Assembly: GCA_039196715.1 (NCBI GenBank)
Contig: JBCCUP010000033.1
Location: forward strand, 1-44,589
DNA: 44,589 bases
From: Pseudomonadota bacterium
GTDB lineage: Bacteria; Pseudomonadota; Gammaproteobacteria; CALCKW01
Reading direction: 5' to 3'
The position numbers were made by a program, and so were the translations under genes. Below the pieces are notes generated by a model. That model saw nothing but the letters and a program-made list of their open reading frames with translations. It had not been told where the DNA came from and ran no database searches. Below, one piece after another: positions 28,040-36,576 of this stretch. How positions within the stretch are numbered: the stretch's first letter is position 1; each line of letters begins with the position of its first letter.

Positions 28040-28069
28040 GCCAGGGCGCCCAGTGCGCCCTGGCTTTCT
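28040..28069 (+). terminator. Intra-operon hairpin between frcB and frcC
   Basis: A perfect 10-bp GC-rich stem, GCCAGGGCGC (28040-28049) and GCGCCCTGGC (28055-28064), five-base loop CCAGT, followed by TTTCTC. The T run is short, so partial termination or 3'-end protection of frcB mRNA is likelier than full termination. This gives more binding protein than permease and ATPase. Confidence 0.75.
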
Positions 28070-28101
28070 CGTTGACTCCCCTACCCTGAACAGCCCGCCC
28101 C

Positions 28102-29172
28102 ATGTCAGACAGCAAAGCGCGCTACGAAGAGGCCACAGAGACCTCACCGACCGACGTTGCGTCCTTCGAGGCCGAGCAGAAAACGGCCGTCCAGCACATC
28201 CAGCACTGGCTGCACCGCACCCCGGCCGCCGTGCCGTTGATCGTCCTGCTGGCCTCGATCGCCTTGTTCGGTGTGTTGCTCGGGTCGAAATTCTTCTCGC
28301 CCTTTGCGATGACGCTGATCCTCCAGCAGGTGCAAATCGTCGGTATCCTCGCTGCTGCGCAAACGCTGGTCATTCTGACCGCCGGCATCGATCTGAGCGT
28401 CGGTGCAATCGCGGTGTTGTGCTCTGTCATCATGGGGCAGTTCACGTTTCGCTACGGCATGCCACCGAGCCTCGCGATCCTCTGCGGACTGATCGCAGGC
28501 ACGGTCATCGGTGCGATCAACGGCTGGCTCGTCGCCAAACCGAAACTGCCGCCCTTCATCGTGACCCTCGGCACCTGGCAGATCGTGCTGGCCGCGAACT
28601 ACATCTACTCGGCGAACGAGACGATTCGGTCCCAGGACGTCGAGTCACAGGCGCCCCTGCTGCAGCTGTTCGGGACCAAATTCAAGATGGCGGGCGCGCA
28701 GGTGACGCTCGGCGTGATCGCCATGTGCGTGCTCGTCGTCGTGTTGGCCTACGCCCTCAGACACACGGCCTGGGGCCGCCACGTGTACGCGGTCGGGGAC
28801 GACCCCGAAGCTGCGGAACTCGCGGGTGTTCAGGTCAACCGCACCCTGATCTCGGTCTATGCCCTGGCCGGCCTGATCTGCGCGCTCGCGGGCTGGGTCA
28901 TGATCGGGCGCTTCGGCAGCGTGTCGCCCTCGCTCTCGACCGGCCAGATCGGCAACATACAAGCCATCACCGCCGTCGTGATCGGCGGCATTTCCCTGTT
29001 CGGCGGACGGGGTTCGATACTCGGCGCCTTCTTCGGCGCGTTGATCGTCGGCGTGTTCGAACTGGGGCTGCGCATGGCGGGCGCAGACGCGCAGTGGACC
29101 TACCTGCTGATCGGCCTGCTGATCATCTCCGCGGTGGCGGTCGACCAATGGATCCGAAAGGTGGCAGGCTGA
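28102..29172 (+). CDS. frcC: Sugar ABC transporter permease
   Basis: A 356-residue inner-membrane permease of the branched-chain/ribose type (BPD_transp_2). After a 45-residue cytoplasmic N-terminus, about ten hydrophobic segments follow. Signature regions are LTAGIDLSVGAIAVLCSVIM, KLPPFIVTLGTWQIVLAANY, GRHVYAVGDDPEAAELAGVQ and ITAVVIGGISLFGGRGSILG (the ATPase-contact loop lies near this part). The stop overlaps the frcA start (TGATG), so permease and ATPase are co-translated. Confidence 0.92.
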   Translation: MSDSKARYEEATETSPTDVASFEAEQKTAVQHIQHWLHRTPAAVPLIVLLASIALFGVLLGSKFFSPFAMTLILQQVQIVGILAAAQTLVILTAGIDLSVGAIAVLCSVIMGQFTFRYGMPPSLAILCGLIAGTVIGAINGWLVAKPKLPPFIVTLGTWQIVLAANYIYSANETIRSQDVESQAPLLQLFGTKFKMAGAQVTLGVIAMCVLVVVLAYALRHTAWGRHVYAVGDDPEAAELAGVQVNRTLISVYALAGLICALAGWVMIGRFGSVSPSLSTGQIGNIQAITAVVIGGISLFGGRGSILGAFFGALIVGVFELGLRMAGADAQWTYLLIGLLIISAVAVDQWIRKVAG

Positions 29173-29948
29173 TGCACGACCCGATTCTCACAACCCGCGG
29201 CCTGGTGAAACGCTACGGGCGCGTGGTCGCACTCGATCACGCCGACTTCGACCTCTACCCGAACGAGGTGTTGGCGGTGATCGGCGACAACGGCGCTGGC
29301 AAATCGACGCTGATCAAGGCGATCTCGGGGGCCATTCAACCCGACGAAGGCGAGATCACGCTCGACGGCAGCCCGGTCCACTTCAGCTCGCCACAGGCCG
29401 CGCAGGAACACGGCATCGAAACGGTCTACCAGAACCTCGCGCTGTCGCCCGCCCTCTCGATCGCCGACAACATGTTCATGGGGCGTGAAATACGCAAGCC
29501 CGGCATTCTCGGCAGCTGGTTTCGAAAGCTCGACCGCACGGAGATGGAACGGCAGGCGCGGCAGAAGCTGTCCGAGCTCGGACTGCTCACGATTCAGAAC
29601 ATCAACCAGGCAGTCGAAACGCTCTCGGGTGGCCAGCGCCAGGGCATCGCCGTGGCGCGTGCTGCGGCCTTCGGCTCCAAAGTGGTGATCATGGATGAGC
29701 CCACGGCCGCACTGGGTGTCAAGGAAAGCCGCAAGGTCCTCGATCTGATCCAGGACGTGAAAGCCCGCGGCCTGCCGATCGTGCTGATCTCACACAACAT
29801 GCCGCATGTGTTTGAAGTCGCCGACCGCATCCACATCCACCGCCTCGGCAAACGGCTGTGTGTGATCAAGCCGCAAGACCACTCGATGTCGGACGCGGTG
29901 GCGTTCATGACTGGCGCTGCCGAGCCGCCGCACGCCGACGCGGCGTGA
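29172..29948 (+). CDS. frcA: Sugar ABC transporter ATP-binding protein
   Basis: A 258-residue single-domain ABC ATPase. Walker A is GDNGAGKST (residues 38-46), the Q-loop is VYQNLALSPALS, the signature LSGGQRQG begins at 151, Walker B is VVIMDEPTAALG (171-182), and the switch His is in LISHNMPHVFEV. Only one ATPase domain is present, unlike the double-domain RbsA type, and this matches the frc system. The start overlaps the frcC stop, and the stop overlaps the frcK GTG (GTGA). Confidence 0.93.
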   Translation: MHDPILTTRGLVKRYGRVVALDHADFDLYPNEVLAVIGDNGAGKSTLIKAISGAIQPDEGEITLDGSPVHFSSPQAAQEHGIETVYQNLALSPALSIADNMFMGREIRKPGILGSWFRKLDRTEMERQARQKLSELGLLTIQNINQAVETLSGGQRQGIAVARAAAFGSKVVIMDEPTAALGVKESRKVLDLIQDVKARGLPIVLISHNMPHVFEVADRIHIHRLGKRLCVIKPQDHSMSDAVAFMTGAAEPPHADAA

Positions 29949-30568
29949 CGGTTCACCCCGAACTCAGAGACGCCGTCGTCGCACGCAGCCGCGACACGGC
30001 GCGGTTGCTGTTGGCCATTGCCGGGCCACCCGGCGCCGGCAAAAGCACCGTCGCCGCGGCCTTGCACGACGGTCTCGCGCAGCAGGGCGTCGCCAGCGTA
30101 GTGGTGCCGATGGACGGTTTTCACCTCGACAACGCCGTGCTCGACCAGCGCGGCCTACGGCACCGCAAGGGCGCGCCGATCACCTTCGACGCTGCCGGTT
30201 TCGTCGAGGTGGTCAAAGCCCTTCGCGACGCCGAGACCGATGTCTCGGTACCGGGTTTCGACCGCGCTGCGGACCGCGTGGTGCCGGACCACTACCGCGT
30301 GGCGCGCGCGGACACGGTGGTGATCGTCGAGGGCAACTATCTGTTGCTGACCTCACCGCCCTGGTGCGAACTGCACGGGCTGTTCGACATCACGGTGTTC
30401 CTCAACCCGGGCATCGACACGCTCGAACGCCGACTGGTGCAGCGCTGGCTCGACCACGGTCACTCGGTCGACGCCGCCCGCGCGCGGGCGAGTGACAACG
30501 ATATCCCGAATGCGCACCTGGTGGTCGAACGCTCCGCCGCAGCCGACTGGGTACTGCGGAACGCCTGA
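29945..30568 (+). CDS. frcK: Fructose-transport-associated P-loop kinase
   Basis: A 207-residue kinase of the uridine-kinase/pantothenate-kinase-like P-loop family. Walker A is AGPPGAGKST (26-35), then VVVPMDGFHLDNAVLDQRGL, PGFDRAADRVVPDHYRV, VVIVEGNYLLL and the lid region FLNPGIDTLERRLVQRWLDH. The GTG at 29945 overlaps the frcA stop. In rhizobial frc operons a kinase of this type is the last gene and probably phosphorylates the imported sugar. A repeat element follows nine bases after the stop. Confidence 0.88.
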   Translation: MTVHPELRDAVVARSRDTARLLLAIAGPPGAGKSTVAAALHDGLAQQGVASVVVPMDGFHLDNAVLDQRGLRHRKGAPITFDAAGFVEVVKALRDAETDVSVPGFDRAADRVVPDHYRVARADTVVIVEGNYLLLTSPPWCELHGLFDITVFLNPGIDTLERRLVQRWLDHGHSVDAARARASDNDIPNAHLVVERSAAADWVLRNA

Positions 30569-30576
30569 GGCGACTG

Positions 30577-30775
30577 GATGCTGTCGTCACGAGTTGACAA
30601 ATCGAGCGAAAACAACGCTCCCGTGGAACGGTGTGCGAGAACCGCAGCGCAGTGCGCGTATTGGTTCAGGCCAGCGGCGTAAGCGCAGCAAAGCGTGCGA
30701 CGACCGACGTACGACGCTCGACGTGCGACGCCCGCACCGTATACAGCCGATTGTCCGGCTCGTGACGACAGCGTC
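30577..30775. repeat. Dispersed inverted-repeat element, copy 3 (longest)
   Basis: About 199 bp between frcK and the convergent CMD gene. Ends: left GATGCTGTCGTCACGAG, right (reverse complement) GACGCTGTCGTCACGAG, identical at all but one base over 17. It shares long blocks with copy 1. It has a 14-bp tandem duplication (30706-30719 and 30720-30733) absent from copy 1, and keeps the AGCCG/CGGCT hairpin. The last base is the G of the TAG stop of the CMD gene on the minus strand. Confidence 0.85.
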
Positions 30776-31152
30776 TAGAGTGCGCCGCGCTCCTCCAACA
30801 CCTTGCGTGCGACCCGAAAACACTCGAGCGACTGCGGCACGCCGCAATAGATGCCGACCACGTGGATGATCGCGCGGATCTCCTCGGTGCTGACACCGTT
30901 GTTGAGGGCGCCGTTGCAGTGGATCTCCCACTCGTGCATTTTGCCCAACGCCCCGATCATCGCGAGGTTCATCATCGAGCGTGTCTTCGCGTCGATCGCG
31001 TCGTCGCCCCAGCCAAAACCCCAACACCAGGCCGTCATCGCCTCCTGGAAGGGGCGCGTGAAATCGTCGGCCGCTGCGAGGTTCTTTTCCACGTACTCGG
31101 CGCCGAGGGTGGCCTTTCGCTGGGCCAGGCCGATGTCGAATTTGTTATCCAC
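30775..31152 (-). CDS. Carboxymuconolactone-decarboxylase-family protein
   Basis: A 125-residue all-helical CMD-fold protein. The diagnostic region is MNLAMIGALGKMHEWEIHCN, followed by GALNNGVSTEEIRAIIHVVG and IYCGVPQSLECFRVARKVLE. It has a single Cys in the active-site area rather than the CxxC of AhpD peroxidases, so a PcaC-like decarboxylase or another lyase-type role is likelier. There is no aromatic-degradation gene nearby. Its TAG stop is completed by the end of the repeat element. Confidence 0.88.
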   Translation of the reverse strand: MDNKFDIGLAQRKATLGAEYVEKNLAAADDFTRPFQEAMTAWCWGFGWGDDAIDAKTRSMMNLAMIGALGKMHEWEIHCNGALNNGVSTEEIRAIIHVVGIYCGVPQSLECFRVARKVLEERGAL

Positions 31153-31375
31153 AGGTCAGTCCTCTGTTGGTGGGCCACCCGGTTATGACAATTCCGGCGC
31201 GGCAGGCGCCCGCCGCGACACTGCTGCGGGCCGGCGCAGAGTGTGGGGCAGCCGCCGGCGAAGCTCAACCGACACCGCCACCTCCCCTGAGACACCGCCC
31301 AGCTGCCTGCGCCTCTGCTACCCTGCGCCGGTGTGACCCCGCCCCCTGTTGACCTGACACGAGAGATGCGAGCGC

Positions 31376-32767
31376 ATGCGACCCGTGATTGACCGACTCC
31401 GCCGCGAGCGCGAACAACCCGAACTCTTGCGGCAAGCCGGTGCCTACGGTGCCGCCTACCTTGAGCAGGTCGACGCCCGGCGTGTCTACCCCGACGACGA
31501 CGCCGTGGCCGCACTGACCGGTTTTCAAGAACCCCTGCCAACCGACGGCACACCCGCCGCGTCTGTGCTCGACGCCCTGCACACGCTCGGCTCACCCGGC
31601 ACGGTGGCCCAACTCGGCGGCCGTTATTTCGGCATGGTCAACGGCGGTGTGCTGCCCGCGGCGCTCGCCGCCCGCGTGCTCGGCGACCACTGGGACCAGA
31701 ACCCGGCCCTCTACGCGCTCTCACCGACCGTTGCAACGCTCGAGGACGTGTGCGAAACCTGGCTGAACACGCTGCTGGACCTGCCCGAAAACACCACACT
31801 CGGCGTGGTCAGCGGCAGCTCGATTGCGATTTTCGCCGCCCTGGCAGCCGCGCGCTGGCGCCTGCTCCAGAACGCGGGGTGGGATATCAACGCCCGTGGC
31901 CTCTGGGGTGCCCCCAGGCTGCGGGTGATCACCAGCAGCCACACGCACGGCACGGTCAAGAAAGCCATCGCGCTGCTCGGCTTCGGCCTCGACGGTGTGG
32001 AATGGGTCGAGGTCGACGCCGAGGGACGCCTCGATCTGGCCCACTTGCCGGAACTCGACGCGCACTGCCTCGTTATTTTGCAAGCCGGGAACGTCAATTC
32101 CGGCGCCTTCGACCCGTTCGACACCGTCTGCGACCGCGCACGCGCCGCGGGCGCCTGGGTGCACATCGACGGTGCCTTCGGGCTCTGGGCGGCGGCCAAT
32201 CCGGCAATGGCGGACCTCACCCGTGGCATGGCGCTGGCGAACAGCTGGTCAGCTGACGGTCACAAAACACTCAATACCCCTTACGACAGCGGGCTGGTTT
32301 TCAGCGCCGATCGCGAGGCCCTGGTCGGCGCGCTTCAGCTGTCGGGTGACTACGTCGTGTGGGGCAGCGCGCGGGACAACATGCTGTACACCCCCGAGAT
32401 GTCGCGGCGCGCCCGCGGCGTGGAACTGTGGGCGGCATTGAAGTCACTGGGCCGCGCGGGTGTCGCCGAACTCGTGCAGTCCCTGCACGAGCGGGCTGTC
32501 CAGTTTGCCGACGCCCTGCCTGCGACGGGGCTGCAGGTGTTGAACGACGTGGTGTTCAATCAGGTGTTGGTGTGCGCCGACTCGGACGCGGAAACCGACG
32601 CGCTGATCGCCGCCCTGCAACGCAGTGGCGAGTGCTGGGTCGGCGGGTCGAGCTGGTTTGGGCGGCGCGTGATGCGCATCAGTGTGTGCAACTGGTGTAC
32701 GACCGCCGAGGATGTCAGCCGTACGGTCGACGCGATGCGCCGCGCGCTGCAGGACCTGCGGTCCTAG
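31376..32767 (+). CDS. Pyridoxal-phosphate-dependent group II decarboxylase
   Basis: A 463-residue fold-type I PLP enzyme of the glutamate/aromatic amino acid decarboxylase group. The PLP lysine is Lys297 in SADGHKTLN, the ring-nitrogen Asp265 is in VHIDGAFGLWA, and the cofactor-stacking histidine is in ITSSHTHGTVKKA. GVVSGSSIAIFAALAAAR is the phosphate-binding region. The substrate cannot be read from sequence; aromatic L-amino acid and 2,4-diaminobutyrate-type members are both possible. The 223-bp upstream gap holds no gene. Confidence 0.9.
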   Translation: MRPVIDRLRREREQPELLRQAGAYGAAYLEQVDARRVYPDDDAVAALTGFQEPLPTDGTPAASVLDALHTLGSPGTVAQLGGRYFGMVNGGVLPAALAARVLGDHWDQNPALYALSPTVATLEDVCETWLNTLLDLPENTTLGVVSGSSIAIFAALAAARWRLLQNAGWDINARGLWGAPRLRVITSSHTHGTVKKAIALLGFGLDGVEWVEVDAEGRLDLAHLPELDAHCLVILQAGNVNSGAFDPFDTVCDRARAAGAWVHIDGAFGLWAAANPAMADLTRGMALANSWSADGHKTLNTPYDSGLVFSADREALVGALQLSGDYVVWGSARDNMLYTPEMSRRARGVELWAALKSLGRAGVAELVQSLHERAVQFADALPATGLQVLNDVVFNQVLVCADSDAETDALIAALQRSGECWVGGSSWFGRRVMRISVCNWCTTAEDVSRTVDAMRRALQDLRS

Positions 32768-32788
32768 GCCCGAGCGCCATCGACCGCG

Positions 32789-33412
32789 TCAGGCGGCCCG
32801 CACCTGCCAGCGCGCACTGACCGCGCGGTACGGGCCGAGCGCGATCAACGCCAGGCCGAGTTTGACACCGAAATCCGCGACGGCGAGCGACACCCAGAGC
32901 GGCGCGACCGGTCCGACGCCGAGCACCGGCAGCATCTCATTGGCCCAACTAACGTCGTTGCCGGGCTCTAGGAAGCTGAACGCCGAGGCAAAGGCGATGC
33001 TGAAGAACAGGGCGGTGTCGAGCGACGAACCCACCAACGTCGACGCCAGCGGCGCGCGCCACCAGGAGCCGTCGCGCAGCCGGTTGAACACGCCGACGTC
33101 GACAAGCTGCGCGGTCAGGAAGGCGAGGCCGGACGCCAGCGCGATGCGCAAAGTCACCAGCGGCCCGAATTCGCCGTGGATCTGACTGCCAACCAGCGAA
33201 CACGCCACACCCACCAGAAAGCCGGCGAAGACCACACGACGCGCAATCGTTGCGCCGAAGCGCCGGTTGGAGAGGTCGGTCACGAGGAAAGCGAACGGAT
33301 ACGTAAACGCGCCCCAGGTGAGCCAGTCACCCAGGAGGTGCTGGACCAGGATGTTCGAGACGACGACCACCGCCGCCATGGCAGCGACGGCAAACAGGAT
33401 GGTTCGGTTCAT
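32789..33412 (-). CDS. VUT-family (queuosine-precursor transporter-like) membrane protein
   Basis: A 207-residue inner-membrane protein with about six hydrophobic segments. The signature regions are SNILVQHLLGDWLTWGAFTY, YPFAFLVTDLSNRRFG and LRIALASGLAFLTAQLVDVG, as in the YhhQ/VUT family that takes up queuosine precursors (preQ0/preQ1). The ATG at 33412 is the family start; the longer frame runs into the divergent gene region. No preQ1 riboswitch was recognised upstream. Confidence 0.88.
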   Translation of the reverse strand: MNRTILFAVAAMAAVVVVSNILVQHLLGDWLTWGAFTYPFAFLVTDLSNRRFGATIARRVVFAGFLVGVACSLVGSQIHGEFGPLVTLRIALASGLAFLTAQLVDVGVFNRLRDGSWWRAPLASTLVGSSLDTALFFSIAFASAFSFLEPGNDVSWANEMLPVLGVGPVAPLWVSLAVADFGVKLGLALIALGPYRAVSARWQVRAA

Positions 33413-33490
33413 GACGCGGGTTTCTTGAGGTGCACAAGCGTAGCCGTACAATTGTACCAAACCACACACCAACGCCGGGACACCCACGCC

Positions 33491-33952
33491 ATGGACATCG
33501 CACAGGACCGCCGTCTCGACGCCGCGGACGTGATTGCCTTGCTCGAGTCACACCTCGAGGACATGCGCGCGATCTCACCGCCCGAGAGCGTGCACGCCCT
33601 CAACCTCGATGCCTTGCGTGCACCCGACATCCGGTTCTGGACGGCGCGGGACGACGCCGGCCAACTCATGGGCTGTGGCGCACTCAAACGGCACGACAGC
33701 ACACTCGGCGAGATCAAGTCCATGCGCACCCACCCCGACCACCGTCGCAAGGGCGTTGCCGCTGCCCTGCTCGTGCACGCTCTCTCGGCGGCGCGGGACG
33801 ACGGCCTGCGCACGGTCAAACTGGAAACCGGATCGACCCAGCACTTCGAACCGGCGCGCGCACTGTACGCCGCGCACGGGTTCGAACCGTGCGGCCCCTT
33901 TGCCGACTACACCGACGAACCGCACAGCGCGTACATGGGAATCAACCTGTAG
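33491..33952 (+). CDS. GNAT-family N-acetyltransferase
   Basis: A 153-residue acetyltransferase. The acetyl-CoA loop is MRTHPDHRRKGVAAALLVHA, followed by VKLETGSTQHFEPARALYAA and HGFEPCGPFADYTDEPHSAY, the pattern of the PhnO/ElaA-related small-molecule acetylases. It is divergent from the VUT gene with 78 bp between starts. Acceptor unknown. Confidence 0.9.
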   Translation: MDIAQDRRLDAADVIALLESHLEDMRAISPPESVHALNLDALRAPDIRFWTARDDAGQLMGCGALKRHDSTLGEIKSMRTHPDHRRKGVAAALLVHALSAARDDGLRTVKLETGSTQHFEPARALYAAHGFEPCGPFADYTDEPHSAYMGINL

Positions 33953-34123
33953 GTCCCGCTCGGGCCGCCGATTCAGACACAGCGGCGGCGGCATGCACTT
34001 CATGCACGAACCAAAATAAACGCGTGTTGGCGGTCGATCGGCACTACACTGCGCAAGGCTTGGCAAGGCACCACGGTGGTCTGACCCATTTGGGCTAGAT
34101 CACTCGCGGTGGGCCAAGGACAC

Positions 34124-34139
34124 GGTTAACGGACTAACC
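34124..34139 (+). promoter_or_regulatory. Small inverted repeat in the leader of the receiver gene
   Basis: GGTTA (34124-34128) and TAACC (34135-34139), spacer ACGGAC, end one base before the ATG at 34141. AAGGA at 34115-34119 is too far from the start unless the hairpin folds and brings it closer. It could affect translation; short enough to be chance. Confidence 0.25.
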
Positions 34140-34140
34140 C

Positions 34141-34518
34141 ATGACTGACCAGACAACCCTGCTGTACGTCGAAGACAACGAAGCCGATGTGTTGATGTTG
34201 AAGCACCTGCTGGCACGCCACCGCACCGCAGCCCACATCACCATCGACGTTGCCACCAGTGCCGCTGATGCCATCGCAACCTTTGACGCCGATCGACACG
34301 CGGCTGTGTTGGTCGATTGGGCGTTGCCCGATGGCACCGGTGCCGACGTCGGTGAGCACGTACGTGCACGCTCTGCGGACACACCGCTCATCTACCTCAG
34401 TGGCATCCAGTCGGCCCGAGCCATCGAAGCATCCCACCGGCTGTCCCGCTGTGCTTTCGTCAAGAAGGGCCACACGACAGACTACGTCGAAGCGATTCTG
34501 GCTCTGCTTCCGCGCTGA
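34141..34518 (+). CDS. Single-domain response regulator (receiver only)
   Basis: A 125-residue CheY/Rcp1-like receiver with no output domain. It opens LLYVEDNEADVLMLKHLL; the phospho-acceptor Asp is in VLVDWALPDG, the switch Ser in IYLSGIQ, and the Lys in AFVKKGH. Such proteins relay phosphate or act by protein contact. It lies about 2 kb from another receiver-only protein and two kinases without output domains, and is a likely phospho-partner of one of them. Confidence 0.9.
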   Translation: MTDQTTLLYVEDNEADVLMLKHLLARHRTAAHITIDVATSAADAIATFDADRHAAVLVDWALPDGTGADVGEHVRARSADTPLIYLSGIQSARAIEASHRLSRCAFVKKGHTTDYVEAILALLPR

Positions 34519-34575
34519 GCCTAAGCAAAAAACACAACTGCGGCCCTACCCGATGCAACGTTTGACTCGACGGGT

Positions 34576-35331
34576 CTAGAGACGCAACGCGTGAGCCACC
34601 AGCGCGTCCTTGCCTTCGAACTGACTGACATCGACACCGCGCGTCTCGAACTCGGCGATCAACTCCGCTTCGCTCAGGGCTTCGATGTCGTCTGATGACA
34701 GGCGGAGAAAGTTCAGCCGACGCCGAAACGGCGCGTTGCGTTCCCCGAAGTCACCGCAATCGGAGAACGCAAACTCCTCGGCGTACTTGCTCATGAAGTG
34801 GCCGAGAAAGCTGTTCAAGGCCGGGCGGACGCGTGGGTCGGAGGTGAGGTCCAATTCGGGGTCGTCCAGCGTCTCGACCATCAGGGCCACCCAGCGCGCG
34901 GCACCGCGGTCGTTGAGCAACTGCAGCGCGTTGTGTTGGTGGTGAAAGCTGAGTCGAAACTCGCCACCGTGGTACGCCGGCCCACCGCCAAAGGCGTCAA
35001 TCCACATCGCCGCCTGCGTCATCACGTGGTGTTCGACATCACCAACGCGTTCGAACACCGACCGGAACCACGCCTCGTCGGCAAACACGCGCTGGTAGAA
35101 CGACCGCACAATGGCGACGATGCGCTCGGGACCGAGCACCGAGAACAACTGCCAGAACTGAATCGGGTGCGCGGCATCGTTGGGTGCCAAGAGTGACACA
35201 ACCGGCGCCATGCGGTGGGCGTTGTCAGGCAGCTCGCCCGACGCGATCGCCTTGGCAATGTACGCAGACCGCACGCGCTCGGTCAGGTAGCCGGGCGCCG
35301 TGTCGAAGTGGGGATAGGAATAGCGGGTCAT
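34576..35331 (-). CDS. Extended truncated-hemoglobin-like globin with N- and C-terminal additions
   Basis: A 251-residue protein whose core (about 60-190) resembles truncated hemoglobins: Tyr79 at the expected B10 position in RSFYQRVFADEAWF, MWIDAFGGGPAYHGGE, the histidine-rich FRLSFHHQHNALQLL with the likely proximal His, and RGAARWVALM. Ordinary members are about 120-140 residues, so about 60 residues at each end are extra. The C-terminus (LSEAELIAEFETRGVDVSQF then EGKDALVAHALRL) looks like a SAP-type helix-turn-helix. A heme/oxygen or NO role is inferred. Confidence 0.78.
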   Translation of the reverse strand: MTRYSYPHFDTAPGYLTERVRSAYIAKAIASGELPDNAHRMAPVVSLLAPNDAAHPIQFWQLFSVLGPERIVAIVRSFYQRVFADEAWFRSVFERVGDVEHHVMTQAAMWIDAFGGGPAYHGGEFRLSFHHQHNALQLLNDRGAARWVALMVETLDDPELDLTSDPRVRPALNSFLGHFMSKYAEEFAFSDCGDFGERNAPFRRRLNFLRLSSDDIEALSEAELIAEFETRGVDVSQFEGKDALVAHALRL

Positions 35332-35334
35332 GGT

Positions 35335-35350
35335 GCAGCAGGTCTGCTGC
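35335..35350 (-). promoter_or_regulatory. Palindrome at the globin translation start
   Basis: GCAGCAG and CTGCTGC separated by two bases form a perfect inverted repeat ending three bases before the globin ATG (35331). No other ribosome-binding site is visible there, so an operator or an mRNA hairpin controlling initiation is possible. Confidence 0.45.
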
Positions 35351-35445
35351 CTCGCTGCCCACAGAACCTGTCCTCGTGTTTCAGATGGGCTCCAAGATGG
35401 GGTGGCCGCTCGCGACTTTCAATCGCGCACCGCCGTGGCAGGGCC

Positions 35446-35901
35446 TCAGACCCAGAGCGCGACAGCCCCGACGGCCAGGCTTGCAGTCGCGCCAGCCGTC
35501 AGCAGTGAGCGCAGTGGGCCAAACCAGGCGGGCAATGCCTCGCTTGCCACGGCGCGCAGGTCGTACCGCCATTGCGCCACGAAGCCGATCACGAGCAACA
35601 GCAACCCCGCGGCCCCACCGAGCAGCACGGCAAACCACGCCCACACGCTCGGCGCCACGCTCAACAACCACGGTATCCAGTCGCCGTCGGCCGTTCGCAA
35701 CGCCACGCCCCACCGTACGCCACCGAGAAAACTCAGTATCACGGCGCCGTACACCAGGAGAGCGGTCTGCGCCACCTGCCACAAGGCCCCATCAAACCAC
35801 CAGAGTGCGCCCGCGCTGGCCACGAAGGGCAGCAACCCCGCCACGCCGAGCAGCTTGGCGGGTTGCGGGCAATCAGACAGGCGAGACAGCGAATTCAGCA
35901 T
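35446..35901 (-). CDS. DUF3429-family membrane protein
   Basis: A 151-residue protein with four to five hydrophobic segments: KLLGVAGLLPFVASAGALWW, ALLVYGAVILSFLGGVRWGV, WFAVLLGGAAGLLLLVIGFV and LLTAGATASLAVGAVALWV. The FLGGVRWG motif is the hallmark of DUF3429. The ATG at 35901 gives the family length. Function unknown; inner membrane. Confidence 0.85.
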   Translation of the reverse strand: MLNSLSRLSDCPQPAKLLGVAGLLPFVASAGALWWFDGALWQVAQTALLVYGAVILSFLGGVRWGVALRTADGDWIPWLLSVAPSVWAWFAVLLGGAAGLLLLVIGFVAQWRYDLRAVASEALPAWFGPLRSLLTAGATASLAVGAVALWV

Positions 35902-36011
35902 CACAGGGGCTCGGTGGCGACGGTGAACAGCACACACCGGGTGTGCGCGCTGCCAGTGTAACCCGCGCCGACTGCCACGCCATCCGCCGGCGGGCGCGTC
36001 GCCGCGCAGCG

Positions 36012-36425
36012 TCAGCGGCAACGCGACCGCGCGTCGCGGACAATCGCCGAGAACTGCGCTTCGCTCAGGGGTTTATCCACGAACCGGTCGATGATGCCAT
36101 GGCGTTTCGCACGCGCACGGTGCGGTGCGCTGAGCGGCGTGGTCAGCATGATGACCACCCGGCCCAACGCCGTCACACCCCACTCCGCAGCCACCCTGTC
36201 GAGGAAATCAAAGCCATCGAGCCGCGGCATGTTGACGTCCAGCAGCGTGAGGTCCACCGGCGCCCGTCCGGGTTCGCGCAGGTGTTCGAGCGCGCGCTCG
36301 GCGCTGTTGCACGCGACCACGGTGTCGGCGAGTCCGGTTCTCGCGATGATGCGCTGGTACACGATCAGGTCGACGTCGCCGTCGTCGACCAACAGCACGT
36401 GTGAGAGCGGTTCGAGGTGGGTCAT
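36012..36425 (-). CDS. Single-domain response regulator (receiver only)
   Basis: A 137-residue receiver. It opens VLLVDDGDVDLIVYQRIIAR; the phospho-acceptor Asp is in LLDVNMPRLDGFD, the switch Thr in IMLTTPLS, and the Lys in FVDKPLSE. There is no effector domain. It is divergent from the TRAP-type binding protein and its kinase (150-bp gap), so it is the best candidate partner of the kinase at 37640-39568. The ATG at 36425 starts the receiver; upstream frame has no domain. Confidence 0.9.
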   Translation of the reverse strand: MTHLEPLSHVLLVDDGDVDLIVYQRIIARTGLADTVVACNSAERALEHLREPGRAPVDLTLLDVNMPRLDGFDFLDRVAAEWGVTALGRVVIMLTTPLSAPHRARAKRHGIIDRFVDKPLSEAQFSAIVRDARSRCR

Positions 36426-36566
36426 GGGTGCTCCTGATGCCGGCCGAGCGGATTCGGGGTTGCGGCAGGTTGAGCCAGTCCGAACGCGGGTTCCGTGGCA
36501 CACAACCTGCGGGTACTGACACGCTTGCAGAACCGTTTCCGCGCAAGGATGGCGCCAGCTCCGGTC

Positions 36567-36572
36567 AGGAGG
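36567..36572 (+). promoter_or_regulatory. Ribosome-binding site of the TRAP binding-protein gene
   Basis: AGGAGG lies four bases before the ATG at 36577, the best Shine-Dalgarno match in this part of the window, and predicts strong expression of the binding protein. Confidence 0.6.
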
Positions 36573-36576
36573 ACCC

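Noticed and set aside
31153-31375. Small gene or RNA between the CMD and decarboxylase genes
   Set aside because: No open frame with a start signal and protein-like composition, and no recognisable RNA structure.
32751-32765. Hairpin AGGAC/GTCCT at the PLP decarboxylase stop as a terminator
   Set aside because: A five-base stem with no T tract is too weak.
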